NCBI RefSeq assembly: GCF_002804005.1
Contig: NZ_CP024965.1
Location: forward strand, 682,001 to 746,000
DNA: 64,000 nt
Source of the DNA: Williamsoniiplasma somnilux
Lineage (GTDB): Bacteria > Bacillota_I > Bacilli_A > Mycoplasmatales > Mycoplasmataceae
Direction: 5' to 3'
Part shown: piece by piece, positions 47,587 through 59,089 of the stretch
How the letters are laid out: each line of letters begins with the position of its first letter
How positions within the stretch are numbered: position 1 is the first letter of the stretch
Made by a program: the position numbers and the translations under genes
Notes under the pieces: model-generated
The model's input: the letters and a program-made list of their open reading frames with translations, nothing else
What the model was told of the DNA's origin: nothing
The model's database searches: none

Positions 47587-48504
47587 TTAATTTTCAATAT
47601 TTAAATCTAAAATTATTTTCTCACCATTGAGATATTCTAAAGGCTCTGGCAAATTTTTAAATATAAGTTTATATGCTGACAAAAAAATCATTTTTTCATT
47701 GTTAATTTTTTTACCCCCATAACGGAAATCATTAATAATTGGAAAACCATAATAAGCAAGAGTCGCTCTGATTTGATGTTTTCTTCCTGTTAATAACTTA
47801 GCTTCAACAATATTAAATTCTTCTTGTTTTAATAAAATTTTAAATTCTGTTTCGCAGTATTTAAAATTTTTATGCTCACTTTTGTCTTCTTCAGTAAAAA
47901 TGGAAATTTGTTTTTCCTGATCATATTTAATTCAACCTTTAGTTTTAAAATCATTGTTAAATTTTTTAGAAACTTTAGCAATGTAATATTTTTCAATTGC
48001 GTTTTTGTTTTGAATAGCAGCCAGCATTACATCTAAGCTAACTTTATTTTTTGCATAAATAACTAGTCCTGAAGTTAATTTATCTAATCGGTGAACATGA
48101 GAAACAACAAAAGAATTTTCAACTTCTGGATTATATTCTTCATGATCATATAAATATGATTTAACCATATCATCTAATGAGACATTAACTGGAGAATGCA
48201 TTTCTATGTCTGGTGCTTTATTAATTATAAAGATATTCTCATCTTCATATGCGACCATCATTCCCTGTCAATCAACATATTTAAATTCATCTCTAACAAC
48301 CGGTTTGTTGGTGTCATAAACTTCAACTAAATCACCTGTAGTTAATAAAAATTTTTGGTCTTTAATTCTTTTTCCATTAATTTTAATATCACCTTTCCTA
48401 AACCATTTGTAAATTACAGAAAGTGGTGTTGTTGAAAAAGACTTTTTCACAAACTTAAATAAACTTTGGTTATTATCATTATTGTTGATTTCAAATTTTG
48501 TCAT
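47587..48504 (-). CDS. RluA-family rRNA pseudouridine synthase
   Basis: A 305-residue enzyme. The N-terminal S4 RNA-binding domain (LFKFVKKSF...VIYKWFRKGDIKINGKRI) is followed by the synthase fold with HRLDKLTSGLVIYAK, which contains the catalytic Asp, and GRKHQIRATLAYYG. It is most like the RluC/RluD group that modifies 23S rRNA; which one cannot be settled. The ATG after GGGGAG is used; its ribosome site overlaps the stop of the upstream protease gene. Confidence 0.9.
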
Positions 48505-48515
48505 ATCGTTCTCCC

Positions 48516-49508
48516 CTATTGAACTAAAATTAAGATTAATGCTATTAAATTGTAACCGGCATGCACTAGTCAACTATAAGTCACATTACCTCTTGAAATA
48601 TTAAAAATTGAAGACAAAATCAAACCAGCAATTAGATAGTTACCAATGTTTTGAATATCTCCGGAACTAACATGTATCATTCCAAAAAATAATGCCGATG
48701 TGAGCCAACCAACTGTTCGATTTCCTGTTCCAACATATCAAGCATGTCGTGAAGTTAATTCTTCTGCTAATGGAGCAATCAAAACCGTTAAAACAAATAA
48801 TGTCAAGGTATATGACACTCTTATAGCTAAATTAGGAGATTTTAAAAGACTTTCTAATTGATTTTGATTATTTGATTTTTCAGTTGTAAACAATACATTT
48901 CAAAGAAAAATACAAATACCAACAATTGTAATAATTCCAATTATTGTAATTAATAACAAACGCTTTCAATCATTTTTAAAAGTTGAAATAATGCGCTCTT
49001 TCAAATCTGTCGTTTTTTGAATAGCTCAAATTATGATAAAAATTTCTCCGATAATTTGAAATCAAAGACCAATAATGTTAGCTACAGCACTATCTTTAAC
49101 ATCAGTTCCGTATATTAAAGATAAAATAAACGAGCCAATCAATGCAGATAACACAGGAACAATTTCAAATAAATAAAAAATTATTAAACCTGATTTTATA
49201 AATAGTTTAGAATCTCTTTGCAAAAAAATGATTAAACCAGCAATCGCAGAAACAAGTGTTACTAACATATGCCCCATTGTTAAATAACTATCTGTTTGCG
49301 AACCCGGGTCTGTATAACCCATTCCTGCGGCAAACCTAAAAATTAATAATGATGTAAAAGGAATTATTAAAGCAGTTAATAAAAAAATGATTCCATCAGT
49401 TTTAGGATTATAAACTTTAAATAAAAACTCAAAATTTTTGTTTTGTTCATTTTCTTTAATTTGTAATTTAGAAATTAGAAACTTTGTTTTTGCAATAATG
49501 TTTGTCAT
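48516..49508 (-). CDS. CPBP-family intramembrane metalloprotease
   Basis: A 330-residue protein with about eight hydrophobic segments. The CPBP (CAAX protease/Abi) motifs lie in the second half: EELTSRH (EExxxR), FFGMIHVS (FxxxH) and LVHAGYN (HxxxN). An additional N-terminal region carries two to three membrane segments before the domain. In bacteria such proteins are linked to bacteriocin immunity or membrane protein processing. AAAGGAG precedes the ATG; it overlaps the ribosome site of the next gene. Confidence 0.88.
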
Positions 49509-49548
49509 ACTACTCCTTTCTCTTAATATAAAAAAAGTCTAAAACTTT

Positions 49549-50208
49549 TTATAAAGCTACCGACCCATCAACAACAGCAACATTTGTGTTTTCCTGCACA
49601 TAAATAAATTTTTTGCCCAAAACAACAAATGGTTTTTTAATTTTATGAATTTCTTTTAATAAATCTTCGTTATCAACGTTTTCTTTAAGAATGATAGCAT
49701 TAACTTTTTTGTTTTTTATTAACTCTAAATTTTCAAATTTCATGTCTTCAATTAAAAGAACTAAATCATTTGATGTTAGTGAACTAGAAACACCTGCTTG
49801 TAGGTCACTTAATTCAGAAATTATTAAACTCGCAGCAAAAGAAACTTCATCAGCAAATTTTTTTGATTCTTTAGTATCAATAATATTAAAAGCTTTAAAA
49901 AATTTATCAGCAACATACTTAGTTGCTTGCGAAGCACTTTGTTTTTGACTTTTAATTAATTTTTTAATATCTGCTGTTAAAGCTTCATTTTCTAAAACCA
50001 TCAAAATGTCTTTAGATTCTTGATCACCACTTTGGTATTCATTAGAATTGGCAATATTAGATTTAATTGTGTCAATGGCTTTAATATATTGTGATAATTC
50101 TTTGTCTGCATCTATGTCTGTTTCTACTTTTGAAATTATTCTAGGCTTAAAAGTTAAACCTGATCCTACTCCTTCATTTAGACATAGACCTATTATTTTT
50201 GAAAACAT
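49549..50208 (-). CDS. Enzyme I N-domain-like protein lacking the active-site histidine
   Basis: A 219-residue protein that matches the N-terminal domain of PTS Enzyme I in order and spacing: KIIGLCLNEGVGSG at the start, a helical HPr-binding-like subdomain, LVLLIEDMKFENLELI (usually VIVAEDLTPSDTAQL), then KPFVVLGKKF...VAVVDGS at the end (IPAVVG...VIVDG). The phosphohistidine motif GGRTSHSAI is replaced by KENVDNEDL. The PEP-binding C-domain is absent. It therefore cannot phosphorylate HPr, but might bind it. It follows ptsH after a terminator and has AGAGGTG before its ATG. Confidence 0.65.
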   Translation of the reverse strand: MFSKIIGLCLNEGVGSGLTFKPRIISKVETDIDADKELSQYIKAIDTIKSNIANSNEYQSGDQESKDILMVLENEALTADIKKLIKSQKQSASQATKYVADKFFKAFNIIDTKESKKFADEVSFAASLIISELSDLQAGVSSSLTSNDLVLLIEDMKFENLELIKNKKVNAIILKENVDNEDLLKEIHKIKKPFVVLGKKFIYVQENTNVAVVDGSVAL

Positions 50209-50250
50209 ACGACACCTCTTTTAATTTAATAATATTTTATCATAATGATA

Positions 50251-50276
50251 AAAAAACAACTTCCAGAGAAGTTGTT
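50251..50276 (-). terminator. ptsH terminator
   Basis: Stem AACAACTTC / GAAGTTGTT with loop CAGA and seven Ts on the minus strand, right after the ptsH stop. Confidence 0.9.
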
Positions 50277-50290
50277 AGAATGTATTTGAA

Positions 50291-50560
50291 CTATCCTTGG
50301 ATTAAAGCAGCGTTAATCATTGCTTCTTTGATTCCTGCCAATGCTGCATCAGCATCAGAACCAGTTGCTTCGATTGTAACTTCTGTTCCGGTTTTAATAG
50401 CCATTGCCATTACGTTCATAATTGATTTTAGATTTCCTGTTTTACCATCTGATAATATTTTGATATCTGATGAATATTTAGAAGCTTCCTTTGCTAATAC
50501 AGAAGCCGGTCTAGCATGTAATCCTACTTTATCAGTAATTACTGCAGTAAATTTTGCCAT
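50291..50560 (-). CDS. ptsH: Phosphocarrier protein HPr
   Basis: An 89-residue PTS carrier that passes phosphate from Enzyme I to sugar-specific IIA domains. His15 in GLHARPAS is the phosphorylation site. Ser46 in LKSIMNVM is the regulatory site used by HPr kinase in Firmicutes and Mollicutes. AAGGAGA precedes the ATG. It lies alone, with its own terminator. It serves the beta-glucoside PTS encoded at 8.9-10.9 kb among others. Confidence 0.98.
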   Translation of the reverse strand: MAKFTAVITDKVGLHARPASVLAKEASKYSSDIKILSDGKTGNLKSIMNVMAMAIKTGTEVTIEATGSDADAALAGIKEAMINAALIQG

Positions 50561-50651
50561 AATTTTTTCTCCTTAGTTAATACTTAATAATTTTATAACA
50601 AACAAACCTGTTTTAATAAAAAATATTAATTTATTTATGTTTTATTTATTT

Positions 50652-52832
50652 CTATTTTTTCTTTAACACGGGATTAGAAGAAGCTATCAACATAACTCCG
50701 AATTTAGGATTATTAAAAGCTATTTGCAATTGTTGATCAACAATTTTAACAACAACACCATCCCCAAAAATCATATGCGAAACCATGTCTCCTTTTTGAT
50801 AATCTTTAGAGCTATCGTTTTTATTAAAATTTTCAAATCGAGAACTAACAATTGTTTTATTAGAGGTAATAACTCCATCACCGTGTACAAAAATATTTGT
50901 TTCCAAACTATAAAGATTTTTGTTTAATTCACCGATAAACTTAGAAGGTCCAAGTTCGCCTTGAGAAATATAAGAAAACTCACCTTTAACATAAGAAATG
51001 TAAAGTTTTTCTTTTGCTCTGGTTAAAGCTACATATAAAGCTCTTCGCTCTTCTTCTAATTGAGCAATTGTAAACATTGATAATTTACTTGGAAAAACAT
51101 CTCTATTTAAACCAGCTATAAAAACGACTTTACTTTCTAAACCTTTTGCTGCATGAATTGTTAAAAGAGTTACTTTATTTGGTTGTAAATCATCTTCTTC
51201 TTCAGAAAGTAAAGCTTCCTCTTGTAAAAAAGCTAACAATTTATTTTCTTCCCCAAATGTTTCTGAATTAAAATCTAAATCAAATTTGTTTAATTGATCA
51301 TAAAATGCATAAATGTTTTTTATGTCATCCTTATCATCATCTAACAATAAAACTTTATTTTCGTAACCTGATTCTACCAAAACAAATTTCAATAGCTCTT
51401 CTAATGAACTATTAAGTTTATAAAGTTTGAGTGCTTCAATCAAAACTGTACGCAGTTTATCCAAATTTTTAGTTATAGAATTTATTAGAGATTGATCTTC
51501 ATTTATTATTAAATCTAAAATATTTAAATGATGTTCATTTGCTAATGAAATAATTTTTTCAATTGTTACTTCACCAACTTTAGGAGTTAAATGTAAAATT
51601 CTTTCCATAGATAAATTATCTTTAACTGCAATAACTTTTAAGAAAGCCATCGCATCTTTAATAACTTTACGTTCTCTAAATTTAATTCCTCCAATTAATT
51701 GGAAAGGTATTTTTAAATTTGCAAAAACTTTTTCAAATTCTTGTGATCAAGCATTCATTCGATAAAGAACAAAAATATCATTGTAATTATATTTTTTACT
51801 TTTAATTAATTCTTGAATTTCAGCTCCAACGCTTTTTGCTTCCATATATCTTGTTGCAACTTCTTTGACTTCAACAATTTCTCCATTAGTATTGTCAGTA
51901 TAAATATTTTTTTCTTCGCGATTTTTGTTATGTGAAATAAAACTATTAGCAAGATCTAAAATTTGTTGGGTCGAACGGTAATTTCTATCCAAAACGACAG
52001 TCAAAGCATTTTTATAAGATTTCTCAAAATTTAAAATAATATTTACTTGAGCACCTCTTCAGGAATAAATTGTTTGATCAGGATCTCCAACAACAGTTAA
52101 ATTATTTTTATTTTTTGTCAAAAATTTAATTAAATCAAATTGTAATTCGTTAGTATCTTGAAATTCATCGACCATAACATATTCAAACCTTGATCTTCAT
52201 TTTTCTAAAACTTCAGGGTTATTATTAAACATTTGATAAACTTTGACTTGTAAATCATCAAAATCTACTTGATTGTTAGTTAAAAGTGTTTCTTGATAAA
52301 CTCTATAAACTTTTACTGCATTTCTTTCATTTGGGTCAAACACTTCATCTCGAGCTTCTTGCGGAGAAATTAAATGGTTTTTTCAATAACTAATTCTAGA
52401 AATAATAAAACGTTGAAGTTTACGATTATCTTGATCTTGGTTTAAATTTAATTCTTTAATAATTTTTTTGATAATTTGTTGTTGATCGTTAGTATCAATA
52501 ATTAAGAAATTTTTTTCTAAATTCGCACTTATAAAATCTTCTCTTAAAACACGAGTACAAAAAGAGTGAAATGTTGAAATAAACAATCTATCCTCATTAT
52601 TGCTCAAAATTTTTTGAACACGATCTTTCATTTCTTTGGCTGCTTTATTTGTAAATGTTACAGCAAGAATTTTTCAAGAAGGGATTTTTAAATCATTAAT
52701 TAAATAAGCAATTTTTGTTGTAATAACTTTAGTTTTGCCAGAACCTGCTCCGGCAATAATTCTTAAAGGTCGATCATTTGTCATAACTGCTTTTAATTGG
52801 TTTTCGTTTAGTCCTTCTAACAAATTATTCAT
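50652..52832 (-). CDS. pcrA: ATP-dependent DNA helicase PcrA/UvrD
   Basis: A 726-residue superfamily I helicase for repair and replication restart. Q-motif LNENQLKAV, Walker A GAGSGKT, Ia [57 protein letters not shown] and [14 protein letters not shown] are all in order. The ATG at 52832 is taken because GAGG lies six bases upstream; two more ATGs are in frame further up. Its start overlaps the RDD-protein stop by eight bases. Confidence 0.97.
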
Positions 52833-53718
52833 CCTTGTCCTCATCTTTTCTATTTTTTTGCTCAAGAAATTTTTTACGTTCTTGTTCGATTTGAAAATTT
52901 TCTAAGTGTTGAGACTCTTCTACATAAATTGAAGAAAGTGGTTCATCACTTTCAGAGATGTATAAATCATTAATCATATCTTGATCAAAATTACCTGGTT
53001 GTTCAGCTAAAGAAACATGTTTTTGCTTTCTACTCATTTTAGAATCTTCTCTAACGATTTTAATTTCATCTTCAATAGCTAGCTTATCTACCACATATAA
53101 TCCTAATTTCATATCTATACCAGCTTGATGATCTGCTTGAACTTTAATCGTTAAAGCGACAATACCCATTCATAATGCATAAATAAGATTAGAAATATTA
53201 ACAATAATTATTGCAGGAATTAAACCGGGTGATTTAGAAACTTCGTCAGTTTGAAAATTAGACATCAAAATTACAGAAACAATTTGAGCTATAACGACAA
53301 TCAATCAAGGAACAACATTAAAATAAGCTTCACGCAAAAATAAAGCCAATAAAGTTACTTTTTTATTTTCACCCTTTTTCATTAAACGGATATTAAAAAG
53401 TAATTTCCCTAATGTTTGCCCCTTTAGAAATCAAGGCATAACTACAAAATAAATTATTACTCAACAAAATGTTGCAATAATAATTCCAATCAACATTCCC
53501 CAATTACCAATAAACTCATCTCTTTGCATTAAAACAATATTAATAACAATTCCAGGAATTGCGGATAATAACAAGTCAAAAAGTCTAGCAAACATTACTT
53601 TATAAATGCTCGCTAGACGATAATGTTTTTCAGGGTTATCAATAATTTGATTGTTTTTAGAAAGCCTAGGCAAAGTTGTCAGAGAACTATTTGAATTATT
53701 AACTTTTACTTTGCTCAT
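52825..53718 (-). CDS. RDD-family membrane protein
   Basis: A 297-residue protein. The RDD domain contains [15 protein letters not shown] and [13 protein letters not shown], with about four to five hydrophobic segments. The last 110 residues are a hydrophilic, acidic tail. RDD proteins are poorly understood; some are linked to ion exchange. It overlaps pcrA downstream and lies 17 bases from the glycosyltransferase gene upstream. Confidence 0.85.
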
Positions 53719-53735
53719 TAAACTTTACCTTCTTT

Positions 53736-54695
53736 CTATTTATTATGTTTAAGTTCATTAGCAATAAAAGATTCAAATTCATTAATATATTTAACAAACT
53801 TATAATCTGAAGATTTTAAAAAGCTCTTATTGCTTTTAGCGAATTGTTCCAATTTATTTTCCATTTTAGAATTAACGTATTTTAAAGCTTTTTTATATAA
53901 TTGCTTGTTTTCAAATTTAGAAACAAGTGATAAAAAGTCGTAAGTTAATTCACGAGTATAAGCATAATTTAATTCATCGCGCAATTCCTTATATGTCCCG
54001 ATTCTTCGATAGTAATTTAGAATGTGCGGTCATTGATTAACCAAATCAAATGCTGAATATTTTAAGATCCCCATTCTGTGTGATGAAATAACTTCAGGAA
54101 TTTGTAAAAAAGTACGAGCATGCCCTAATGCTTTAAACAAAAATAAACTGTCAAAACGTACAGAACTTCTAAAAGTAATTCTAAAATCTTTTAAATAATT
54201 TAATCTAAAAAGTTTACCATAGATATTTTGGTTTATGTAAGCAAAGACTTCTTTTGATTCTCCCAAGTTGTAAATTTTACTATCTTCTAAAAAGCATTCA
54301 GTGACACCTTCATGTAATCCGCTTCACATTTGTTTATATTGAATAATATCAATTTTAGTTTGTACAGATTTTAAATTTTTATTAATTGTTTCTACAAAAT
54401 TAGGTTCTAAAATGTCACCTTCTTTAATGAATGTAATATATTCGCCTTGGGCTAATTGTAAAGCTGTATTTCAATTAGTTGAAGCACCTTGAGATTTATT
54501 ATTAAAAACTAAAAGCATATTGTCGTTTTGTTCAAATTGGTCACGCAAAAAATCCAAAGATTCTTTCTCAACATATGGATCATCATTAATAACAATCAGT
54601 TCATAATCAAGATTAGATTGTCTTTTTAAAGAGTTGATAGTTTTGAAAATTCTTTCTTCTCGTCCTGCCGATAAAATAATAAACGAAATTAACAT
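53736..54695 (-). CDS. Family 2 glycosyltransferase
   Basis: A 319-residue enzyme with a GT-A fold start: ISFIILSAGREERIFKTINS, then YELIVINDDPY with the nucleotide-sugar binding Asp pair. The usual DxD region appears as FIKEGDILEPNF, with only one clear Asp. The C-terminal half is helical and unlike known enzymes. No membrane segment. It probably makes glycolipids or surface sugars; acceptor unknown. CTAAGGAG precedes the ATG. Confidence 0.85.
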
Positions 54696-54750
54696 TTTAA
54701 TTCTCCTTAGGGGCTTAGTTCTTTTATAATTTTACACCATAAAAGTATAT

Positions 54751-54781
54751 AAAAAAAGAAATACACTAAAGTGCATTTCTT
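54751..54781 (-). terminator. asnS terminator
   Basis: Eleven-pair stem AAGAAATACAC / GTGCATTTCTT with one G-T pair and a four-base loop, then seven Ts on the minus strand, two bases after the asnS stop. Confidence 0.85.
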
Positions 54782-54782
54782 C

Positions 54783-56150
54783 TTAAAATAATAAATTTTT
54801 TGGTGTTCTTGGATATGAAATAACATCACGAATATTAGTAATTCCGGTAATATACATTACTAGTCTTTCAAAACCTAATCCGAAACCAGCCGATTTATAA
54901 TATCCATACTGTCTTAAATTTAAGTATCATTCAAGTTTGTCAACAGGAATTTTTATTTCTTCACAACGTTTCACTAATTTGTCATAATCAGATTCACGTT
55001 CACTTCCACCAATAAGTTCCCCGATTCCTGGCACTAATAAATCTACGGCTGCTACTGTTTTGTTGTCATCATTTTGTTTCATATAAAAAGCTTTAATATC
55101 TTTTGGGTAATTAGTTACAAATGTTGGACACTTGTTAACGACCTCGCAAATATATCTTTCATGTTCAGTTCCTAAGTCTAAACCAAAATGAATATTTTTT
55201 TGTTCAAAAGCAACACCTTGTTCAACAGCTTTTTTCAAAATTTCAATCGCTTCACTATAAGTAAGTGTTTTGAAATTAGAACTTGTTATTCCTTGAATTT
55301 TTTCAATTAAACCCTTTTCCAAATTATTATCTAAAAATTGTAATTCATCAAAACATTTTTCAAGTACATAACCAACAATTGATTTCAACATTTTTTCAAT
55401 CAGTAGAATGTTGTCTGTTAAAGAATTAAAAGCAACTTCTGGTTCAATCATTCAAAATTCTGCAGCATGCTTAGAAGTGTAAGATTCTTCTGCTCTAAAA
55501 GTAGGTCCAAAAGTATAAACTTTTTTAAATGCTTGCGCTAAAGCTTCGGCATGTAATTGACCAGAAACTGTTAAATTAGCTTTTTTACCAAAAAAATCTT
55601 CTTCATAGTTAGTATCTTCTAAAGTCGTTACAACAAATTCTTCTCCTGCACCTTCTGCATCATTACTAGTAATTATTGGGGTATTAACATACACAAATCC
55701 TTGCTCATTAAAGAATTTGTGAATTGCAAAAGCTAAAGTAGATCTAATTTTAAAAACAGCACTTAAAGTTTTTGTTCTTGCTCGTAAGTGAGCAATTTCA
55801 CGTAAAAATTCGGGACTGTGTTCCTTTTTTTGTAATGGATATTCTTCAATTGCTTGGTCTAAAAGTATTATTTTACTTGCAACGATTTCAAAAGGTTGAG
55901 GTTTACCAGGAGTATTAATTATTTTACCCACAACTTCTACAATCGATGATACTCTTGCTTCTTGAGCATCATTAAAACCAATAATATCAGATTTATAAAC
56001 AACTTGAACATCTTTAAAAGTGGTTCCATCATTTAAAACCATGAACGAAACAACCTTACCTTGCCTATTGGATCTTACCCTTGCTATAAAAGTTACTTCT
56101 GCGCCTTCCATGTTTTGATAAGATTTAAAAATATTTGTTAAATCTTTCAT
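54783..56150 (-). CDS. asnS: Asparaginyl-tRNA synthetase
   Basis: A 455-residue class IIb synthetase. An OB-fold anticodon-binding domain ([22 protein letters not shown]) precedes the catalytic core with motif 2 [21 protein letters not shown] and motif 3 [15 protein letters not shown]. The pattern of motif 2 (EFWMIEPE) and length fit AsnRS rather than AspRS. It starts three bases after the stop of the HAD gene, so the two are coupled. The tRNA-Asn gene is at 31.2 kb. Confidence 0.96.
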
Positions 56151-56152
56151 AA

Positions 56153-56998
56153 TTATTTACCTCCTAAAATATGTTCATTAATAAATTTACTTACACCACC
56201 GTTTTTGTTTGTATCAGTAATATAAGTTGCGGCTTCTTTAATTTTTGGTACAGCATTACCTACAGCAACTGAATGTGGCATATCTTTAATCATTTCCATG
56301 TCATTTAAATTATCACCAAATGTAATCACATCATTAAGATCTATTTTTAATAATTTAGCTAAATTTCTAACAGCAACACCTTTGTTGGTTTTAATATTTG
56401 TAAACTCATAAATTGGCATTGATTCAATGTTGTTAGACATTGACAATAGTTCTTGATCTAAACCTTCTTCTTTAAATCATTGTTCAAAAGAATTAACTTC
56501 TTGGTCTGGGACAAAGATCATAATTTGAAAAACACTATCATAATCAAAATTTTCAATTTGGGAAATATCATTTAAAATGAATTTATCAGTTCAATTTCTA
56601 GCATTTAAAGATTCGCATGTTAACGGAACTCCGTTTCAATACATATGTCTGTTTTCTTTGTAATAAGCAAAAAAAGTTATGTTCATTTCTGTACACTTAT
56701 TATAAACCTTTTGCACTAAATTATTTTCAATTTTAATTACACAAATAGGTTCATATTTACTAACTTTTGAAATGTAGGCTCCATTATTACAAATAATATA
56801 ATCAACTCCGTTTTGAATTTCAAAAATATGAGCTTTAGTAACTGCATTTGATCAATTTTGCCCTGTCGCAATTGTTAAAGCAATGCCTTTTTTTTCTAAC
56901 TTTAAAAGTGTGTCTAAATCGTTATGATTCGCTATTTTTCCATGTTCTAAAACTGTTCCATCTAAATCTGTGACAACTAATCTAATATTTTTAAGCAT
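56153..56998 (-). CDS. Cof-type HAD-family phosphatase
   Basis: A 281-residue HAD subfamily IIB hydrolase, the fourth in the window. Motif I is DLDGT, motif II is TIATGQN, the Lys lies in NIKTNKGVAVRNL, and motif IV is FGDNLNDMEMI followed by SVAVGNAV. It lies between a hydrolase gene and asnS on one strand with short gaps, so it is probably co-transcribed with both. Substrate unknown. Confidence 0.87.
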
Positions 56999-57022
56999 TT
57001 ATGGTTTTCCTCTTTCAACTTC

Positions 57023-58123
57023 TTATTTGCTTTCGCTGCTATTAAAATGTAAAGTATAAATTTCTTTTTTTTCTTCAGGATTTTTCTTCATGAATTCTTC
57101 ACTAATACCAAAAAACTCTAAAGCTTTTTTTGTAGCTATATCATTTTTAATAATTTTATTTTCAAATTTTAATCAATGATAAATTTGTTTATTGTGATGA
57201 CTTTTTAATGCTAATGTGTGTGCCGATCAATCATAAACCAAAATTTCATCGTCATGATTTTTTTGGGATCTCAAAACAAAAATCCGATATGTATCAGCAA
57301 ACGGAACAACTTTATCATTTGCTCCTGCGCTAAAAAAGGTTGGAACTTTAGCTGGGACATTTTCTTTTTCGTAATATTTAAAAATATCAATATCTCTTCA
57401 GTCACAATTTGTTACTTCTGATTGAGACTTAATGATAGCATTAACAACTTTAATTGTACTTTTCTTTCATAAAGAATGCTTAAATCTTGTGTTTCTTACG
57501 TGAGCCAAAAGTGTAGATATTGAACCATATGTAACATCAGAGATTGCAAATTTAACTTTATAATCAGCTAGCTTATCATGGTGTTTAGCTAAAACATAAT
57601 TAGTAGTAAATGCGCCCATGCTAACACCCATTAAACCTAAAGTTTTATACTTTTTATTATTTTTTAATCAATTCATTGCACCTAATAAATCATAAGATTC
57701 TTTAAGTCCCATTGTGACATCACTTTTTTCGCTTGCACCATGATTTCGAAAATCATAAACTAAAATATTATAGCCAAGAACAATGAAAGGTTTAGCTCAA
57801 TAAAGTGCTCAATATTTATTGCCTGCAAATCAATGTGAAGAAATAATTCACTTATCTGATTTAGGATCTGTGATGTATTCCATAGCGTCAATTACAACAC
57901 CATCTTCTGTTTCAAATTTGAATGGAACTAAATTATCAAAAGCAATTATTTGTAAATCTTTATGACGATAAAAATTTGACATAATCTTATTCATTTTTCT
58001 TAGTTCAGGATACATGTAAATATGTGATTTGTTATTCCCCAAAGAAAAAGGTGTTTCCATATACTTGTAAAAGTGTTGAAAAAAGATATTAATTTTTTTA
58101 AAAATATTTCTTTTTTTCTTCAT
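57023..58123 (-). CDS. Alpha/beta hydrolase (serine hydrolase)
   Basis: A 366-residue hydrolase. The nucleophile elbow is GVSMG (Ser in GLMGVSMGAF), the oxyanion-hole region is WIISSHWFAGN, the acid is likely the Asp in SAGANDKVVPF, and the catalytic His is in YDWSAHTLAL. A basic N-terminal extension of about 90 residues precedes the core and has no clear signal. Related mollicute proteins act as esterases or lipases; the substrate is not known. First gene of the unit leading to asnS. Confidence 0.88.
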
Positions 58124-58188
58124 AGAAATTAGCCTTTCTTTTCTTTTATCATATTATATTTTTTAAACTTCACTTATTATTCACTTAT

Positions 58189-58218
58189 TAAAAACACCAA
58201 TTTATATTGGTGTTTTTA
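58189..58218 (-). terminator. Terminator of the RpiR-type regulator gene
   Basis: Stem AAAAACACCAAT / ATTGGTGTTTTT around a short loop, just after the regulator stop on the minus strand. Confidence 0.85.
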
Positions 58219-58222
58219 ATAT

Positions 58223-58999
58223 TTATTTGTTAGCGTGTAAAAAATGATAAATTAATAAATCATTGAAATAGTGAAATGGTAATGTTTTAGAAATTAATGT
58301 ATTGATATCAGTGTTAGGACTATCAATAATTAATGTGTGAACAGAATCTGTCATTCTTGAAACCATTGTAGTTGGCATTCTTCCAGAAACAAAAATAATT
58401 TTTCCTCCGTGATACTTAATTTTTTCGATAATTCTTTCTAAGTGTTTTGAAGTTCCATATTTAGTTAGAAAAATAAATAAATCATTTTTCTGAATGCGAT
58501 CAACTCTTTGATTAATCGTGTCTCAATCAGAATCTAAAAGAACAACTGATAGGTTTTGTTCAAAAAAGAAATTTTCTAACTCCATTGCTGGACCTCTTAA
58601 AACGTTTTCTCAATAAGTCACAAAAATTCTTGGAGCATTTTTAATTAATTTTAAGGATTCAAATAGTGAACGTTTTTCAATTAATGAATAGTTTTGTTTA
58701 ATTATTGAAATATATTTATTAACAACATTTTCATCATCTTTGGCTACTTCAATTTCTGCTGAATCAGCGTCATTTGCAAGAGAAATTGAAAAATCTCTAT
58801 AACCCTTGATATTAAGTTTATTTAACAAACCATAAATGGCACTATAACCAGTGCCTACTTCTTGAGCTAATTTTTCGATTTTCATATTATTTGCAACAAT
58901 TGTTTGTAAATTAGACTTAACATAACTAACAATTTGCAGTTCTCTGCTTGTTAAAGTTTTTTCATCTATAGTTGCCAATTTAGCTAAAAATGATCTCAT
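58223..58999 (-). CDS. RpiR/MurR-family transcriptional regulator
   Basis: A 258-residue regulator. The N-terminal helix-turn-helix is MKIEKLAQEVGTGYSAIYGL, and the domain ends in LNIKGYRDFSISLA, which parallels the family's LGFxGYxELK. A SIS-type sugar-phosphate domain follows (PRIFVTYWENVLRG; LFIFLTKYGTSKHLE). It is the second regulator of this family in the window. No sugar genes are next to it, so its targets are unknown. Confidence 0.82.
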
Positions 59000-59089
59000 A
59001 AATTCACCCTATTCTTACATATAAGAATAGCACAAAGCATAAGAGTTTGGAAAAAATCACCAATAAAATTTTAAAAAATTTCCATTTTC

